A program made the translations under genes and the position numbers. A DNA stretch of 64,000 bases from Labrys monachus (GTDB lineage: Bacteria > Pseudomonadota > Alphaproteobacteria > Rhizobiales > Labraceae), in NCBI RefSeq assembly GCF_030814655.1, contig NZ_JAUSVK010000001.1, forward strand, positions 5,029,001 through 5,093,000, given 5' to 3'. The notes beneath the pieces were generated by a model that was not told the origin of the DNA, searched no databases, and was given only the letters and a program-made list of their open reading frames with translations. Below are positions 30,259-39,621 of this stretch, in pieces; the stretch's first letter is position 1; every line of letters begins with the position of its first letter.

Positions 30259-31605
30259 TCAGGGCCCCTTGTCGGCGGCGGGCAGCCGGATCCTCGCCCT
30301 CAGGCCGCCGCCGGGGCGGTTCTCGACGGCGAGGTCGCCGCCCTGCCCCCGGGCCAGCGCCTGGACGATGGCGAGGCCGAGCCCGGCGCCGCCGGTCTGG
30401 CGGCCGCGGGAGGGTTCGAGGCGCCGGAACGGCTGCATCAGGCCGGCGATGGCGTCGGCGGGGATGCCGGGGCCCTCGTCCTCGACGATGATTTCGACCA
30501 CCCCGTCCGTCCGGCCCGCGGCGAGATGCGCCGCCTTGCCGTAGCGCACGGCATTGTCGGTGAGGTTCGCCAGCATGCGGCGCAAGGCGAGCGGGGCGCA
30601 ACGCACCGCCAGCGGCCCGTCGGTCCCCTGCCAGTCGACGGGATCGCCGATCTCGCGGCGCATCCGGACGAAGGCCTCGATCTCGCGGCCGAGGTCGACC
30701 GTCTCCGTCCCGCCGAGCGCCGGCGCCGTCGCCTGCCGGGCGAACAGCATGGTGTCGTCGAGCAGCAGGCTCATCTCGTCGAGGTCTCGGACGGCGCGCG
30801 CCTGCTGGTCGGCATCGCCGATGAAGTCGGCGCGCAGGCGCAGCCGGGTGAGATAGGTTCTGAGATCATGGGCGATCGCGGCGAGGATGCGCGTGCGCTC
30901 GTCCATCAAGCCGCGGATCATGTGCTTCATCTCGTTGAAGGCCGAGGCCAGCATCCGCATCTCCGCCGGTCCGCTCGCCGGCAGATCGGGCATGCCGATA
31001 TCGGCGGCGAGCCGATGCGAGGCCCGCGCCAGCCGCCGTGCCGGCAGCACCATCTGGTGGATGCAGAACAGCATCACCAGCAGCAGGATGAGCCCGGCCG
31101 CCCCGCCGACGAGGGCGAAGCGCGCCGCCAGCCGCTCGAGCAGCACCGGCGCCCGCTCGATGGCCAGCACCTCGCCGGTCCGCAGCCCGACGAGCAGCCG
31201 CACGCCGCCGGGGATCCGGTCCCGCGCCTCCTCAGCGCCCGCGCCGCGCGCCTCCATGCGGAAGGGCCGCCCTTCGAGCGCCGCGGCATAGTCGGCATGG
31301 AGCCGTTCCAGATAGGGCGCCCTCCAGGCGGCGTCGCCGTCGGGAGCCGGCGGGAAGCCGGGCTGGAGACGGACGATGAGCGGCCCGGCATCCAGCGCCG
31401 CGACGACCAGCGCCTGCTGCTGCGCCGACGTCGCCTCGAGCGCGCGCGCCACCGCCGCCGCCTCGCGCGGCGACACCAGCCGCAGCACGCCGAAGCGCCC
31501 GTCGGGGCCGATGATCGCGACGGCGATGGCGAGCAGGAGCAGGACGAGGCCGGCGAGGAAGACGAGGACGACGCGGACGACGAGGCTGCCGAGGATGTGC
31601 CGCAT
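30259..31605 (-). CDS. Sensor histidine kinase
   Basis: 448 residues. TM1 is near 8-30, a periplasmic sensor domain follows (about 30-165), TM2 is near 170-190, then a HAMP segment (LPARRLARASHRLAADIG). The H-box is AAIAHDLRTYLTRLRLRAD, the N-box LTDNAVRYGK, and G-boxes are EDEGPGIPADAI and GGAGLGLAIVQALA. It autophosphorylates on the H-box His and passes phosphate to the regulator encoded immediately upstream. The stimulus is unknown. Confidence 0.93.
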   Translation of the reverse strand: MRHILGSLVVRVVLVFLAGLVLLLLAIAVAIIGPDGRFGVLRLVSPREAAAVARALEATSAQQQALVVAALDAGPLIVRLQPGFPPAPDGDAAWRAPYLERLHADYAAALEGRPFRMEARGAGAEEARDRIPGGVRLLVGLRTGEVLAIERAPVLLERLAARFALVGGAAGLILLLVMLFCIHQMVLPARRLARASHRLAADIGMPDLPASGPAEMRMLASAFNEMKHMIRGLMDERTRILAAIAHDLRTYLTRLRLRADFIGDADQQARAVRDLDEMSLLLDDTMLFARQATAPALGGTETVDLGREIEAFVRMRREIGDPVDWQGTDGPLAVRCAPLALRRMLANLTDNAVRYGKAAHLAAGRTDGVVEIIVEDEGPGIPADAIAGLMQPFRRLEPSRGRQTGGAGLGLAIVQALARGQGGDLAVENRPGGGLRARIRLPAADKGP

Positions 31606-32334
31606 TCAGGCGCGCCCGCGCTCGACGGCGGGCGCGAACAGGTAGCCGCCGCCGCGCACCGTCTTGATGACGCTCGGCGGCCGGGAATCGTCGCCGAGCT
31701 TGCGCCGCAGCCGGCTGAGCTGGACGTCGATGGTGCGGTCGAAGGGCGCCGCGCTGCGGCCGCGCGTCCAGTCGAGCAGCTGGTCGCGGTTCAGCACGCG
31801 CTGCGGATGGGTGAGCAGCGCGATCAGGAGGTCGTATTCGCCGCCCGTCAGGTCGACGGCGCGGCCTTCCGGGTCGTGCAGTTCGCGCGAGGCGGCATCG
31901 AGGCTCCATCCCGCGAAGCGGTAGACCTCCGACGGCGGGGTGGAGGCGACGTGATGCACGCCGCGGGTGCGGCGCAGGATCGCCCGGACGCGCGCCACCA
32001 GCTCGCGGGGATTGAAGGGCTTGGGCAGATAGTCGTCGGCGCCGACCTCCAGCCCGATGATGCGGTCGAGGTCGTCGCCCTTGGCGGTGACCATCAGCAC
32101 CGGCGTGCTCGTCGGGGTGCTCCGGAGGCGCCGGCAGATGGAAAGCCCGTCCTCGCCCGGCAGCATGAGATCGAGCACGACGAGGTCGACCCGGCGGCGC
32201 TCGATCGCGCGGTCGAGATCGGCGCCGCTGCCGCAGAGCACCACCTCGAACCCCTCCCGCGACAGCAGACTGCCGACCAGGGAGCGGATCTCCGGATCGT
32301 CCTCGACGACGGCGATGAGCGTTGGCGGGTTCAT
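31606..32334 (-). CDS. OmpR/PhoB-family response regulator
   Basis: 242 residues. The receiver domain has acidic VVEDDPE, phospho-acceptor Asp in LVVLDLMLPGEDG, and Lys in YLPKPFNPREL. The winged helix has DLTGGEYDLLIALLTHPQRV and LRRKLGDD...IKTVRGGGYLF. The ATG at 32334 is chosen; the longer frame to 32409 lacks family sequence. It pairs with the kinase gene that starts on its stop. Confidence 0.94.
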   Translation of the reverse strand: MNPPTLIAVVEDDPEIRSLVGSLLSREGFEVVLCGSGADLDRAIERRRVDLVVLDLMLPGEDGLSICRRLRSTPTSTPVLMVTAKGDDLDRIIGLEVGADDYLPKPFNPRELVARVRAILRRTRGVHHVASTPPSEVYRFAGWSLDAASRELHDPEGRAVDLTGGEYDLLIALLTHPQRVLNRDQLLDWTRGRSAAPFDRTIDVQLSRLRRKLGDDSRPPSVIKTVRGGGYLFAPAVERGRA

Positions 32335-32526
32335 GCCCCAGGATCCCAGAGGCCGGGGCGCCGGAAAAGCGCAAAAGCGCCGGCGATACATTTTGTTACA
32401 GACGGTCACCGGCGGCAGATGCTGCGCATACGGCAGCGGCGCAGGAGGAGATGCGGGCTGCGGAGGTCGCCGATCGCGGCGATCGACGATCCGGCCCAGC
32501 GCCTCCTCTCATGATCGGATGGATCC

Positions 32527-32973
32527 ATGCGCCTCGTCGTCCTCGCTCCCCTCCTCGCTCTGGCAGCCGCCGGCTGCGCGACCACCGCCCTCGGCGCGAT
32601 GTCCGGCCGCAAGCCGGACCTCGCCCGCATGCTGCAGAACGCCGACGAGAACGGCGACGGCGTCGTCACCTGCGCCGAATATGCCGACGCTCGGCGCAAG
32701 CTGTTCGCCCGGCTGGACAGGAACGGCGACGGCTATCTCGGCAGCGACGACGTGCCCGGCCGGTTTGCCGCCCGGATCGGCGGCCGGGAAGGCGGGCTCG
32801 CGCAAGCGATCGCGCTGCTCGACAAGAACGGCGACGGCCGCATCAGCCGGGACGAGTTCGTCGCCGGTCCCGGCCTGCTGTTCGACCGTGCGGACACCGA
32901 CCATGACGGCGTGATCGATGCACGGGAACTGGCGGCCTTCCGCGCCGCGGTCGCGGCACGCGGGGCGTCGTGA
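32527..32973 (+). CDS. EF-hand lipoprotein
   Basis: 148 residues. A lipobox (MRLVVLAPLLALAAAGC) predicts lipid attachment. Four EF-hand loops are visible: DENGDGVVTCAEY, DRNGDGYLGSDD, DKNGDGRISRDEF and DTDHDGVIDAREL. It therefore binds calcium or another divalent ion at the cell envelope. It lies next to the divergent two-component system, but a functional link is only a guess. Confidence 0.88.
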   Translation: MRLVVLAPLLALAAAGCATTALGAMSGRKPDLARMLQNADENGDGVVTCAEYADARRKLFARLDRNGDGYLGSDDVPGRFAARIGGREGGLAQAIALLDKNGDGRISRDEFVAGPGLLFDRADTDHDGVIDARELAAFRAAVAARGAS

Positions 32974-32998
32974 CCCAGGCCTGCGAAGGAGAGGCGCC

Positions 32999-33421
32999 AT
33001 GCGATCCAACCGCTCGATGCCGGCCAGCACCATCATCCCCGAGCTCGGCTACCGGAACGTCGACGAGGCCGCGCAATGGCTCTGCGCCGCCTTCGGCTTC
33101 ACGGTGCGGCTCAGGATACCCGGCCATCGCGTCCAGCTCGTCCGGGGCGCGGGCACCGTCATCGCCAGGGAAACGCCGGCGTGGGACGGCGCATGCCCGC
33201 CGGCGATCGAACGGTCCTTCGCCGTGACGGTGCGGGTCGACGATCTCGACCGCCACTTCGAGCAGGCGATGCGGGAAGGAGCGCGGCTCCTGCGTCCACC
33301 GGCCGACTATCCCTATGGCGAGCGCCAATATTCCTGCCGCGATGTCGGCGGCCATGTCTGGACGTTCTCGCAGTCGATCGCGGATGTGGCGCCCGAGGAC
33401 TGGGGCGGCATCGCTTCATAG
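32999..33421 (+). CDS. VOC/glyoxalase-superfamily protein
   Basis: 140 residues. The sequence PELGYRNVDEAAQWLCAAFG, FTVRLRIPGHRVQLVRGAGT and VTVRVDDLDRHFEQAMREGA then RQYSCRDVGGHVWTFSQSI is the paired beta-alpha-beta pattern of the VOC fold (YRDxxGHxWxF). Members act as glyoxalase-like lyases, dioxygenases or antibiotic-binding proteins. The ATG at 32999 follows GAAGGAGAGG. Confidence 0.85.
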   Translation: MRSNRSMPASTIIPELGYRNVDEAAQWLCAAFGFTVRLRIPGHRVQLVRGAGTVIARETPAWDGACPPAIERSFAVTVRVDDLDRHFEQAMREGARLLRPPADYPYGERQYSCRDVGGHVWTFSQSIADVAPEDWGGIAS

Positions 33422-33432
33422 GGGATCGAACC

Positions 33433-34563
33433 ATGCTCGCGCTCTTCCGATGTTCCGATGCCTCCGGACGGCGCCCCTCGCCGTCGCGCGGACGCCGCCC
33501 CTTGCCCCTGATCGTTCTCGGCGTCGCCGCCGCGATCTTCTCGCCGGCCGTGGCCTGTTCTGCGCCGCCGCAGGCCCCGGCGGGACTGCAAACCGTTCTG
33601 GATCGAATGGTCACGAAGGATGGTGCGCGAGGCGTCACCGTGCTCGTCTTCAGGCACGGCCATCTGCTCTATCGCGTCGACGCCGGCGACATCGCACGGG
33701 ATGCCCGGCTTCCCGTCGCGTCGGCTTCCAAATGGCTGACGGCGGCGCTGGTGATGAGCGTGGTCGACGACGGCCTGCTCTCGCTCGACGAACCGATCGG
33801 CCGGCGCCTTCCCGCCTTCACCGGCGCGGCGGCCGGGATCACGCTCAGGCAGATCCTGTCCTTCACCTCGGGACAGGGCAGCCTGGCGGGCCTGGTGGAC
33901 CTGCGCCAGGACCCCGGCCTGTCGCTCGCCGAATCCGCCCGCGCGATCGCCCGTCGCCCGCTGGAGGACAAGCCCGGCGCGGTCTTCCGATATGGCAGCC
34001 CGGCCCTGCAGGTCGCCGGGGCGCTGGTCGAGCAGGCGACCGGCAAGAGCTGGGCCCGCCTGTTCGAGGAGAGGCTGGGCCGGCCGCTCGGGCTGGCGCA
34101 CACGACATGGGGAAGCCCGCTGTGGCCCGACATGCCGCCCGCCGACATCCACAATCCCAACCTGCAGGGAGGCCTCGTCACGACAGCCGAGGATTACGGC
34201 AGGTTCCTCACCATGCTCGACGCGGGCGGCCGCCATGCCGGACGGCGCATCCTGTCGGCGGCGTCCGTCGCCCGGATGGAAAGCGTCCAGACACGCGGGG
34301 CCAGGATCGCCTTCGTTCCCGCCGGCGCCACGGCGGCCGGCCTGCAATACGGCCTCGGCAATTGGTGCGAAGTCGTGGAGGCCGGCAGCCGATGCAGCGT
34401 CGTCTCCAGCCCCGGCGCCTTCGGAACCTATCCCTGGATCGACCGCCGGCACGATCTCTACGGCCTCTTCTTCATGCAGCGCCGCCTGCCGCTGGTCGAA
34501 AAGGATATCCGCGCCGCCCGCCGCATCATCGTCCGGGCGGCTTCGGGCGGCCCGTCCCGATGA
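33433..34563 (+). CDS. Class C beta-lactamase-like serine hydrolase
   Basis: 376 residues with an export signal or TM near 23-42 (LPLIVLGVAAAIFSPAVACS). The SxxK nucleophile motif is SASK in LPVASASKWLTAAL. The second motif reads YGSPALQ in place of Y-x-N, and a GLVTTAEDYGRFL block follows. This is the beta-lactamase/esterase (PF00144) family, with members acting as esterases, D-aminopeptidases or transpeptidase-like enzymes. It starts 11 bp after the VOC gene and is probably co-transcribed. Confidence 0.87.
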   Translation: MLALFRCSDASGRRPSPSRGRRPLPLIVLGVAAAIFSPAVACSAPPQAPAGLQTVLDRMVTKDGARGVTVLVFRHGHLLYRVDAGDIARDARLPVASASKWLTAALVMSVVDDGLLSLDEPIGRRLPAFTGAAAGITLRQILSFTSGQGSLAGLVDLRQDPGLSLAESARAIARRPLEDKPGAVFRYGSPALQVAGALVEQATGKSWARLFEERLGRPLGLAHTTWGSPLWPDMPPADIHNPNLQGGLVTTAEDYGRFLTMLDAGGRHAGRRILSAASVARMESVQTRGARIAFVPAGATAAGLQYGLGNWCEVVEAGSRCSVVSSPGAFGTYPWIDRRHDLYGLFFMQRRLPLVEKDIRAARRIIVRAASGGPSR

Positions 34564-34618
34564 GAGGCCCGCGCTGCCCAATCGCCGCCGTTCGTGCCCC
34601 GCAGCCCCCGCGGCCTTG

Positions 34619-35305
34619 ATGAACATCGCGGCCGGCGCGTATAGGCTGGGCCTCGTCCTTTCGATCCGGCAGAAGGCACCCCGCTTGGAAACAGCCCTCG
34701 ACCTGGTGATCGCCGAACTGCGGGCCTGCCGGCTGTGCCGGGATGCGCCGCGCTACGGGCCGCCGCTGCCGCATGAGCCGCGCCCGGTGATCCAGGCCGC
34801 GGGCACGGCCCGCATTTGCATCGCCGGCCAGGCGCCGGGCGCGCGCGCCCACGCCTCCGGCCGCCCCTATACCGACGCCTCCGGCGTCCGGCTGCGCGGC
34901 TGGCTCGGCATCGGCGAGGAGGCCTTCTACGATCCCAACCGGATCGCCATCGTGGCGATGGGCTGCTGCTTTCCCGGGCTCGACGCCAAGGGCGGCGACC
35001 TGCCGCCGCGCCGCGAATGCGCCGAGACCTGGCGCGAGCGCCTCCTCGCACCGCTGCAGGACATCGAACTGCTGCTCCTCGTCGGGCAATACGCCCAGAA
35101 ATGGCATCTCGGCCGGCGGGCGGCCGGCGGGGTCACCGCGACGGTGGAACGATGGCGCGAGATCTATGATGCGCAGGCCAGGCCGCGGATGCTGCCGCTG
35201 CCCCACCCGTCCTGGCGCAACACCGGGTGGCTGAAGCGCCATCCCTGGTTCGAGGCGGATGTCGTCCCGATCCTGCAGGCGGAGATGCGGCGCCTTCTCG
35301 CCTGA
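34619..35305 (+). CDS. Uracil-DNA glycosylase-family protein
   Basis: 228 residues. The segment VIAELRACRLCRDAPRYGPP is followed by ICIAGQAPGARAHASGRPYT (the GQAPG motif), MGCCFPG and LPLPHPSWRNTGWLK (the LPHPS motif). These are the two active-site blocks of the uracil-DNA glycosylase superfamily (family 4-like). Only one Cys pair (CRLC) is obvious, so an iron-sulfur cluster is uncertain. A TTG at 34685 gives an N-terminus closer to the family norm than the ATG at 34619. Confidence 0.85.
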   Translation: MNIAAGAYRLGLVLSIRQKAPRLETALDLVIAELRACRLCRDAPRYGPPLPHEPRPVIQAAGTARICIAGQAPGARAHASGRPYTDASGVRLRGWLGIGEEAFYDPNRIAIVAMGCCFPGLDAKGGDLPPRRECAETWRERLLAPLQDIELLLLVGQYAQKWHLGRRAAGGVTATVERWREIYDAQARPRMLPLPHPSWRNTGWLKRHPWFEADVVPILQAEMRRLLA

Positions 35306-35319
35306 GCCGGGCCGGCCCG

Positions 35320-35793
35320 TCAGCCATCGCGCACCCGCCGCGCCAAAAAGTCCCCGAGGATGGCGGCCTGGCCCTTGAGGATGCGGCGTCCGGCTTCGGC
35401 GACGGCGAACCAGGCCGCGCGGTCGACCTCGGGGAACTCCCGGATCACGCCGGACTTCGGCGGCCATTCCATGGAGAAGGTGTTGCCGGCGACGGCCGCC
35501 GCATCGAAGAGGGGATCGGCTTCGACCGCCCAGGCGACGACGACCTTGCCGCCGGGCTGGCGATAGTCCCCGAGCGGCTCGAACCGCCCCTCGACCGCGA
35601 CGCCGAGCTCCTCCCTCGCTTCCCGGCGGGCGGCGGCGAGTTCGTCCTCGCCCGGCTCGACCAGCCCCTTGGGGATCGACCAGGCGCCCTCGTCCCTGCG
35701 CGCCCAGAACGGGCCGCCGGGATGGACGAGCAGGATCTCGACGCCGTCCTTCGTCTCGCGGTGGATCAGCAGGCCGGCGCTTCGCTTCGACAT
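35320..35793 (-). CDS. NUDIX hydrolase
   Basis: 157 residues with a perfect NUDIX box GLVEPGEDELAAARREAREELGV (key G, E, RE and EE residues all present). N-terminal KRSAGLLIHRE and HPGGPFWARRDEGAWSIPKG match the DIPP/NTP-pyrophosphohydrolase group that starts SAGLL. It hydrolyses a nucleoside diphosphate-X or diphosphoinositol-like substrate. The start at 35793 is chosen by family length. It is convergent with the UDG-like gene. Confidence 0.92.
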   Translation of the reverse strand: MSKRSAGLLIHRETKDGVEILLVHPGGPFWARRDEGAWSIPKGLVEPGEDELAAARREAREELGVAVEGRFEPLGDYRQPGGKVVVAWAVEADPLFDAAAVAGNTFSMEWPPKSGVIREFPEVDRAAWFAVAEAGRRILKGQAAILGDFLARRVRDG

Positions 35794-35858
35794 ACGGGCA
35801 TCCTGCGGCCGGCGCGCTTGTTCCGCAACCCGGCCGGGATGAGCGCAGGATGGACGGT

Positions 35859-35924
35859 CGATCACCGATCGGCCTCTTCCTCTCCGGCAGGCTCTGCGTC
35901 GCAGAGATGGGCGATCGGTGATCG
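35859..35924. terminator. Long inverted repeat, probable terminator of the efflux operon
   Basis: Perfect 13-bp arms, CGATCACCGATCG and CGATCGGTGATCG, enclose about 40 bp that contains a second small hairpin (CTCTGC-GTC-GCAGAG). It lies right behind the aaeA-like stop at 35942 on the minus strand. A double hairpin of this kind could stop transcription or form a cruciform. Confidence 0.6.
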
Positions 35925-35941
35925 CCCCTCCAAATGCACTG

Positions 35942-36832
35942 CTATCGCAGGTCGGCGACGGTCGTATCCGGCTTCACCATCACGGTCGCCGTCTGGCCGG
36001 GAACCAGCCGCACGCCGTCCGGCACGCTGTCGAGGGCGATGCGGATCGGAATGCGCTGGGCGAGGCGGACCCAGCTGAAGGTCGGGTTGATGTCGGCGAG
36101 CAGGTTGGAGCCGGCCCCCCTTTCGCGGTCCTCGATGCCGCCGGCAATGCTTTCGACATGGCCGCGGATCGCCGCGGGCTGGCCCATCAGGCGGATCTCG
36201 GCCGGGGCGCCCGGCCGGATGCCCGGCAGTTTGGTCTCCTCGAAATAGCCTTCGATATGGAGGCTGTCGCTGTCGACCAGCGCCATCACCGGCTTGCCGG
36301 CGCTGACATAGTCGCCCGGATTGAGCGCCATATTGGTGATGACGCCGTTGGCGGAGGCCCTGATCTCCGAACGTTCGAGGTTGAGCCTGGCCACGTCGCG
36401 ATTGGCGAGGGCCTGCCGGTAGGCGGCTTCGGCGACGGATTCGGCCAGCTGCGCCTGCTCGATCTTCTGCTGCGAGGCGACGTCCTTGCCGAGCTTCTGG
36501 TAGCGCAGCCTGTCGCGCTCGGCCTGCTCCATCGAGGCCTTGTCGCCCGCGACGGCGGCGTCGGCCTGCTGCAGCGCCAGGGTGAAGCGCTTCTGGTCGA
36601 CGCGCAGCAGGAGATCGCCCTTGCGGACGGCCTGGTTGTCATGGACGAGCACGTCCTGGACGAGGCCCGACACGTCCGGCGTGACGCCGATGATATCGGC
36701 CCGCACATGGCCGTCGCGCGTCCAGGGCGCGTTCATGTAATAGTCCCACAGGCGCCAGCCGAAACCGGCGGCGACGACGAGAACGACGAGGGTGACGCCG
36801 ATGCGCCCCAGAGATCCGAAAAAGGATTTCAC
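35942..36832 (-). CDS. aaeA: Membrane fusion protein of aromatic-acid efflux (AaeA-like)
   Basis: 296 residues of the HlyD/EmrA family. One N-terminal TM (IGVTLVVLVVAAGFGWRLWD), a lipoyl half (DGHVRADIIGVTPDVSGLVQ), a coiled-coil hairpin near 95-150 and the second lipoyl half. It links the inner-membrane pump to the outer membrane. The start overlaps the AaeX-like stop by 4 bp. Confidence 0.9.
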   Translation of the reverse strand: MKSFFGSLGRIGVTLVVLVVAAGFGWRLWDYYMNAPWTRDGHVRADIIGVTPDVSGLVQDVLVHDNQAVRKGDLLLRVDQKRFTLALQQADAAVAGDKASMEQAERDRLRYQKLGKDVASQQKIEQAQLAESVAEAAYRQALANRDVARLNLERSEIRASANGVITNMALNPGDYVSAGKPVMALVDSDSLHIEGYFEETKLPGIRPGAPAEIRLMGQPAAIRGHVESIAGGIEDRERGAGSNLLADINPTFSWVRLAQRIPIRIALDSVPDGVRLVPGQTATVMVKPDTTVADLR

Positions 36833-37038
36833 GATAAAAGCCTTTCACTCAGCGCCGTGAGGCCGCCGAGAAAAATCACGAACAGGCAGACGTCGAACAG
36901 AGCGGGGTGCCAGACCAGGCGATAGAGGCCGGCCGTGGCGAGAGCCCGATGCACGATGTGGACCAGCACGAAGGCGGCGACCGCCAGGACCAGCAGGCCG
37001 GGCAGGTAGACGCCGAAAAGATCGAGATCGATGACCAT
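36829..37038 (-). CDS. aaeX: DUF1656 small membrane protein (AaeX-like)
   Basis: 69 residues, with two hydrophobic helices (LPGLLVLAVAAFVLVHIVHR and PALFDVCLFVIFLGGLTALS). This is the typical DUF1656 protein between AaeB and AaeA in aromatic-acid efflux operons. Its precise role is unknown. It starts 9 bp after the AaeB-like stop. Confidence 0.9.
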   Translation of the reverse strand: MVIDLDLFGVYLPGLLVLAVAAFVLVHIVHRALATAGLYRLVWHPALFDVCLFVIFLGGLTALSERLLS

Positions 37039-37047
37039 TGCCGCCTC

Positions 37048-39117
37048 CTATTCCGCCGCGATCGCCGGCCGGAAGCGGGCCTGCGCCAGCCCCGAAGGCG
37101 CCGGCTCCCCCGGAAAGAAGGCCCGCCTGAGGCCGACGAGCCCCTGCAGGGCCGGCCGCATCGACGCATGGTCCGGCACTGCAGCCAGCGTCTGCAGGGC
37201 GCGGTCGATCGAGCCCATCAGCCGGGGGACCGGCGCGCCTGCCTTCCCCGCGGCCGCACGCTCGCCGAAGGTCGCGGCGACGGCTTCGAGCACCGGTTCG
37301 ATCGAGGCGCGCAGCGCCGGCGGCAGCCCCGGCCGCGCCCGCTGCAGGTCGAGGATGTTCATGCCGATGCGCAGCTCCGCCAGCAGGTCGGCGGCCGCGA
37401 CGTCGTCGGCGACGCCCTGGGCGAGGCGCGGCACGAGCTGGCCGAGCCGGTCGAGCACCCGCCCGGCGAAATGCTCGGCATTGTCGTTGCGCCTGCCCCG
37501 GGCGGTGGCGGCAAGATCCGCCCAGCCGGCATGCACGAGCCGGCGTGCAGCCAAGGCCGCGCCGAACGGGCGGGTGAGCAGGGTCCAGGCGAGCGCGAAG
37601 GCGCCGCCCGCCACCGAGGCCATGTTGCCGTTCACGAAGCCCGCGAAATCGGCGCTGTAACTGGCCTGGAGGCCGACGAAGGACGCCGTGTTCACCGCCA
37701 GCAGCATGGCGAGCATGGTGAATTGCGGCCGGGCGACCAGCCGGCCGGCCAGCAGGAAGGGAACCGCGAAGACGAGGACAAGGCCGAGGAAATCATGCAC
37801 GAGCGGCAGGATGGCGAAGAGATAGACGCCGGAGACGGCGGCCGACACCAGCATCCACACCGTGAAGCCGCGGATCTGCGGGGCGGGATCGTCGAGGGCG
37901 GCGAAGAAGGAGCAGCCGACGGCGGTCATGATCACGCAGCCGGCGCCCTCCGCCCAGCCGGTGGCGATCCAGATGGCGCAGGCGGCGAGGATCGCCAGCA
38001 CCACGGACGTGACCGAAAAGGCCAGGAGGGCGAAATCATAGTGGCGGGCCGGTGCCACCACGCGGCGCTGGCGGAAGACCGGCTTCCACGGCTTCGCCGT
38101 GTCGCCGAGGGCGATCTGCGCCTGCAGCGCGCGGCAATCCTGCCAGACGTCGACGATCTCGCCGAGGCGCTCCAGCGCGCTCGACAGCACGAGGCCGTCC
38201 CAATGCTCCGCCTCGGCCCCCTGCGGCTCGAGCGCGGCGATGGCGGCCTTGAGCCGGTCTGCGGCCGAAGCGTCGGCGCCGGGTCCCGCCTCGATCCAGG
38301 CGAGGACGTCCCGGCGGAGAGCCTCGAAGCCGTCCGGCTCGCGGCCGGCGGCGCGAACGGCCTCGATCCTGTCCGCCAGCGACGGCAGCAGCGGCAGCAG
38401 CAAGGCCATGCGGCCCCGGAGTTCCCGGGCGAGCCGGGTCGTGCCGGCGACCGCGGTGTCATAGGCGAGCTGGCTGATCAGCATGTCCATGGCGCGGATG
38501 TCGGCGGCAAGGCGCTGGCGCTCCAGGGTCGCCCGCGCATCCGTCTCCCCGCGCAGGATCGCGCCGGCCCACAGGCCGGCATCGCGCAGCCATCCGGCCG
38601 CCTGCGCGCCGAGCGCCGGGCCGATGCGCACCGGAAACACCAGGGCATGCACCAGGCTCGCGCAGACGATGCCGAGCGTGATCTCCTCGGTGCGCGCCAG
38701 CGCGACGTCGAAGATGGTGCCGGGCGCGGTGACGGCCGGCAGCGCGATCAGCGGCAGGCTGTAGCCCGCGAGCATGAAGACATAGCTGCGCGGGCTGCGG
38801 TCGAGCAGCGAGACGAACAGGAAGACGCCGGTCCACAGCGCCATGGCCAGGCAGAGCAGTTCGGGCGAATCGGAAAAGAGCGGCATCAGCAGGACCGAGC
38901 CGGCCGCGCCGAGCAGCGTGCCGAGGGCACGATAGAGCGCCTTGGAGGTGGTGGCGCCGGAGAGCGGATTGGCGACGACATAGACGGCCGCCATCGCCCA
39001 ATACGGACGCTCGAAGCCGGCGGCGAGCGCGACATAGAGGGCGAGCATCGAGGCGAGGAACGTCTTGGCCGAGAACAGCCAGGCGGGCCAGGAAGCAGGC
39101 AGGATCAGGCGGCTCAT
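37048..39117 (-). CDS. aaeB: FUSC-family inner-membrane efflux protein (AaeB-like)
   Basis: 689 residues with two bundles of about six TM helices (around 15-170 and 340-500) separated by a soluble region, the FUSC/PET layout. It begins SWPAWLFSAKTFLASMLALY and has the conserved ANPLSGATTSKALYRALGTL block. It exports hydroxylated aromatic acids in the known relatives. The start overlaps the marR stop by 4 bp. Confidence 0.92.
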   Translation of the reverse strand: MSRLILPASWPAWLFSAKTFLASMLALYVALAAGFERPYWAMAAVYVVANPLSGATTSKALYRALGTLLGAAGSVLLMPLFSDSPELLCLAMALWTGVFLFVSLLDRSPRSYVFMLAGYSLPLIALPAVTAPGTIFDVALARTEEITLGIVCASLVHALVFPVRIGPALGAQAAGWLRDAGLWAGAILRGETDARATLERQRLAADIRAMDMLISQLAYDTAVAGTTRLARELRGRMALLLPLLPSLADRIEAVRAAGREPDGFEALRRDVLAWIEAGPGADASAADRLKAAIAALEPQGAEAEHWDGLVLSSALERLGEIVDVWQDCRALQAQIALGDTAKPWKPVFRQRRVVAPARHYDFALLAFSVTSVVLAILAACAIWIATGWAEGAGCVIMTAVGCSFFAALDDPAPQIRGFTVWMLVSAAVSGVYLFAILPLVHDFLGLVLVFAVPFLLAGRLVARPQFTMLAMLLAVNTASFVGLQASYSADFAGFVNGNMASVAGGAFALAWTLLTRPFGAALAARRLVHAGWADLAATARGRRNDNAEHFAGRVLDRLGQLVPRLAQGVADDVAAADLLAELRIGMNILDLQRARPGLPPALRASIEPVLEAVAATFGERAAAGKAGAPVPRLMGSIDRALQTLAAVPDHASMRPALQGLVGLRRAFFPGEPAPSGLAQARFRPAIAAE

Positions 39118-39587
39118 GGTTCCGCCCCGACCGGCACCGACGGCGCTTCGGCCCGGGCCGCCGCCTCCTCGATCACCTGGAACACCCTCAGCGTCGCCTC
39201 CAGGTCCTCGCGGCTGACGCCGCCGAGCACCTGGGCACGCAGCCTGATCAGTTCCTGCTCGATCAGCGTGGTGACCCGGCGCCCTTCCCTGGTGAGGAAG
39301 AGCATCCTGGCGCGGCGGTCGAGCGGATCTTCGCGGCGCTCCACCAGGCCGTCGGCGCAGAGCTGGTCGAGCACCCTGACCAGGGACGGCCCCTCCAGGC
39401 CGACGGCTTCGGCGAGGGCGCCCTGCCGGACGCCGTCGCCGAGGCGGCTCATGGTGATGAGCGGCAGGGCCGCGGCATCCGAAACGCCATGCGCGACGAC
39501 GATGTCGTGCGCCAGCCGCCGCCAGTGACGGCCGATCTGGTTGGTCGTGGTGGTGACCGTGCGGCGAAGGATGTCGAGATCGTTCAT
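39114..39587 (-). CDS. MarR-family regulator of the efflux operon
   Basis: 157 residues. The wHTH covers ITMSRLGDGVRQGALAEAVG, LEGPSLVRVLDQLCADGLVE, RREDPLDRRARMLFLTREGR (wing). It is first in the operon marR-aaeB-aaeX-aaeA, so it likely autoregulates and responds to aromatic acids. Repeated half-sites lie just upstream. Confidence 0.92.
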   Translation of the reverse strand: MNDLDILRRTVTTTTNQIGRHWRRLAHDIVVAHGVSDAAALPLITMSRLGDGVRQGALAEAVGLEGPSLVRVLDQLCADGLVERREDPLDRRARMLFLTREGRRVTTLIEQELIRLRAQVLGGVSREDLEATLRVFQVIEEAAARAEAPSVPVGAEP

Positions 39588-39597
39588 GGCTTATTGG

Positions 39598-39621
39598 ATA
39601 GCATACGAATTAATAGCATGC
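39598..39621. promoter_or_regulatory. Direct repeat in the marR promoter
   Basis: ATAGCATAC at 39598-39606 and ATAGCATGC at 39613-39621 are spaced 15 bp apart, just upstream of the marR start (39587), in an AT-rich patch. It is a candidate MarR operator or overlaps the promoter. Confidence 0.5.

Noticed and set aside
36907-39528. A long plus-strand open frame antisense to the efflux genes
   Set aside because: High-GC DNA commonly leaves the antisense frame open. The sequence is low-complexity and has no domain, while the minus strand encodes AaeA, AaeX and AaeB.
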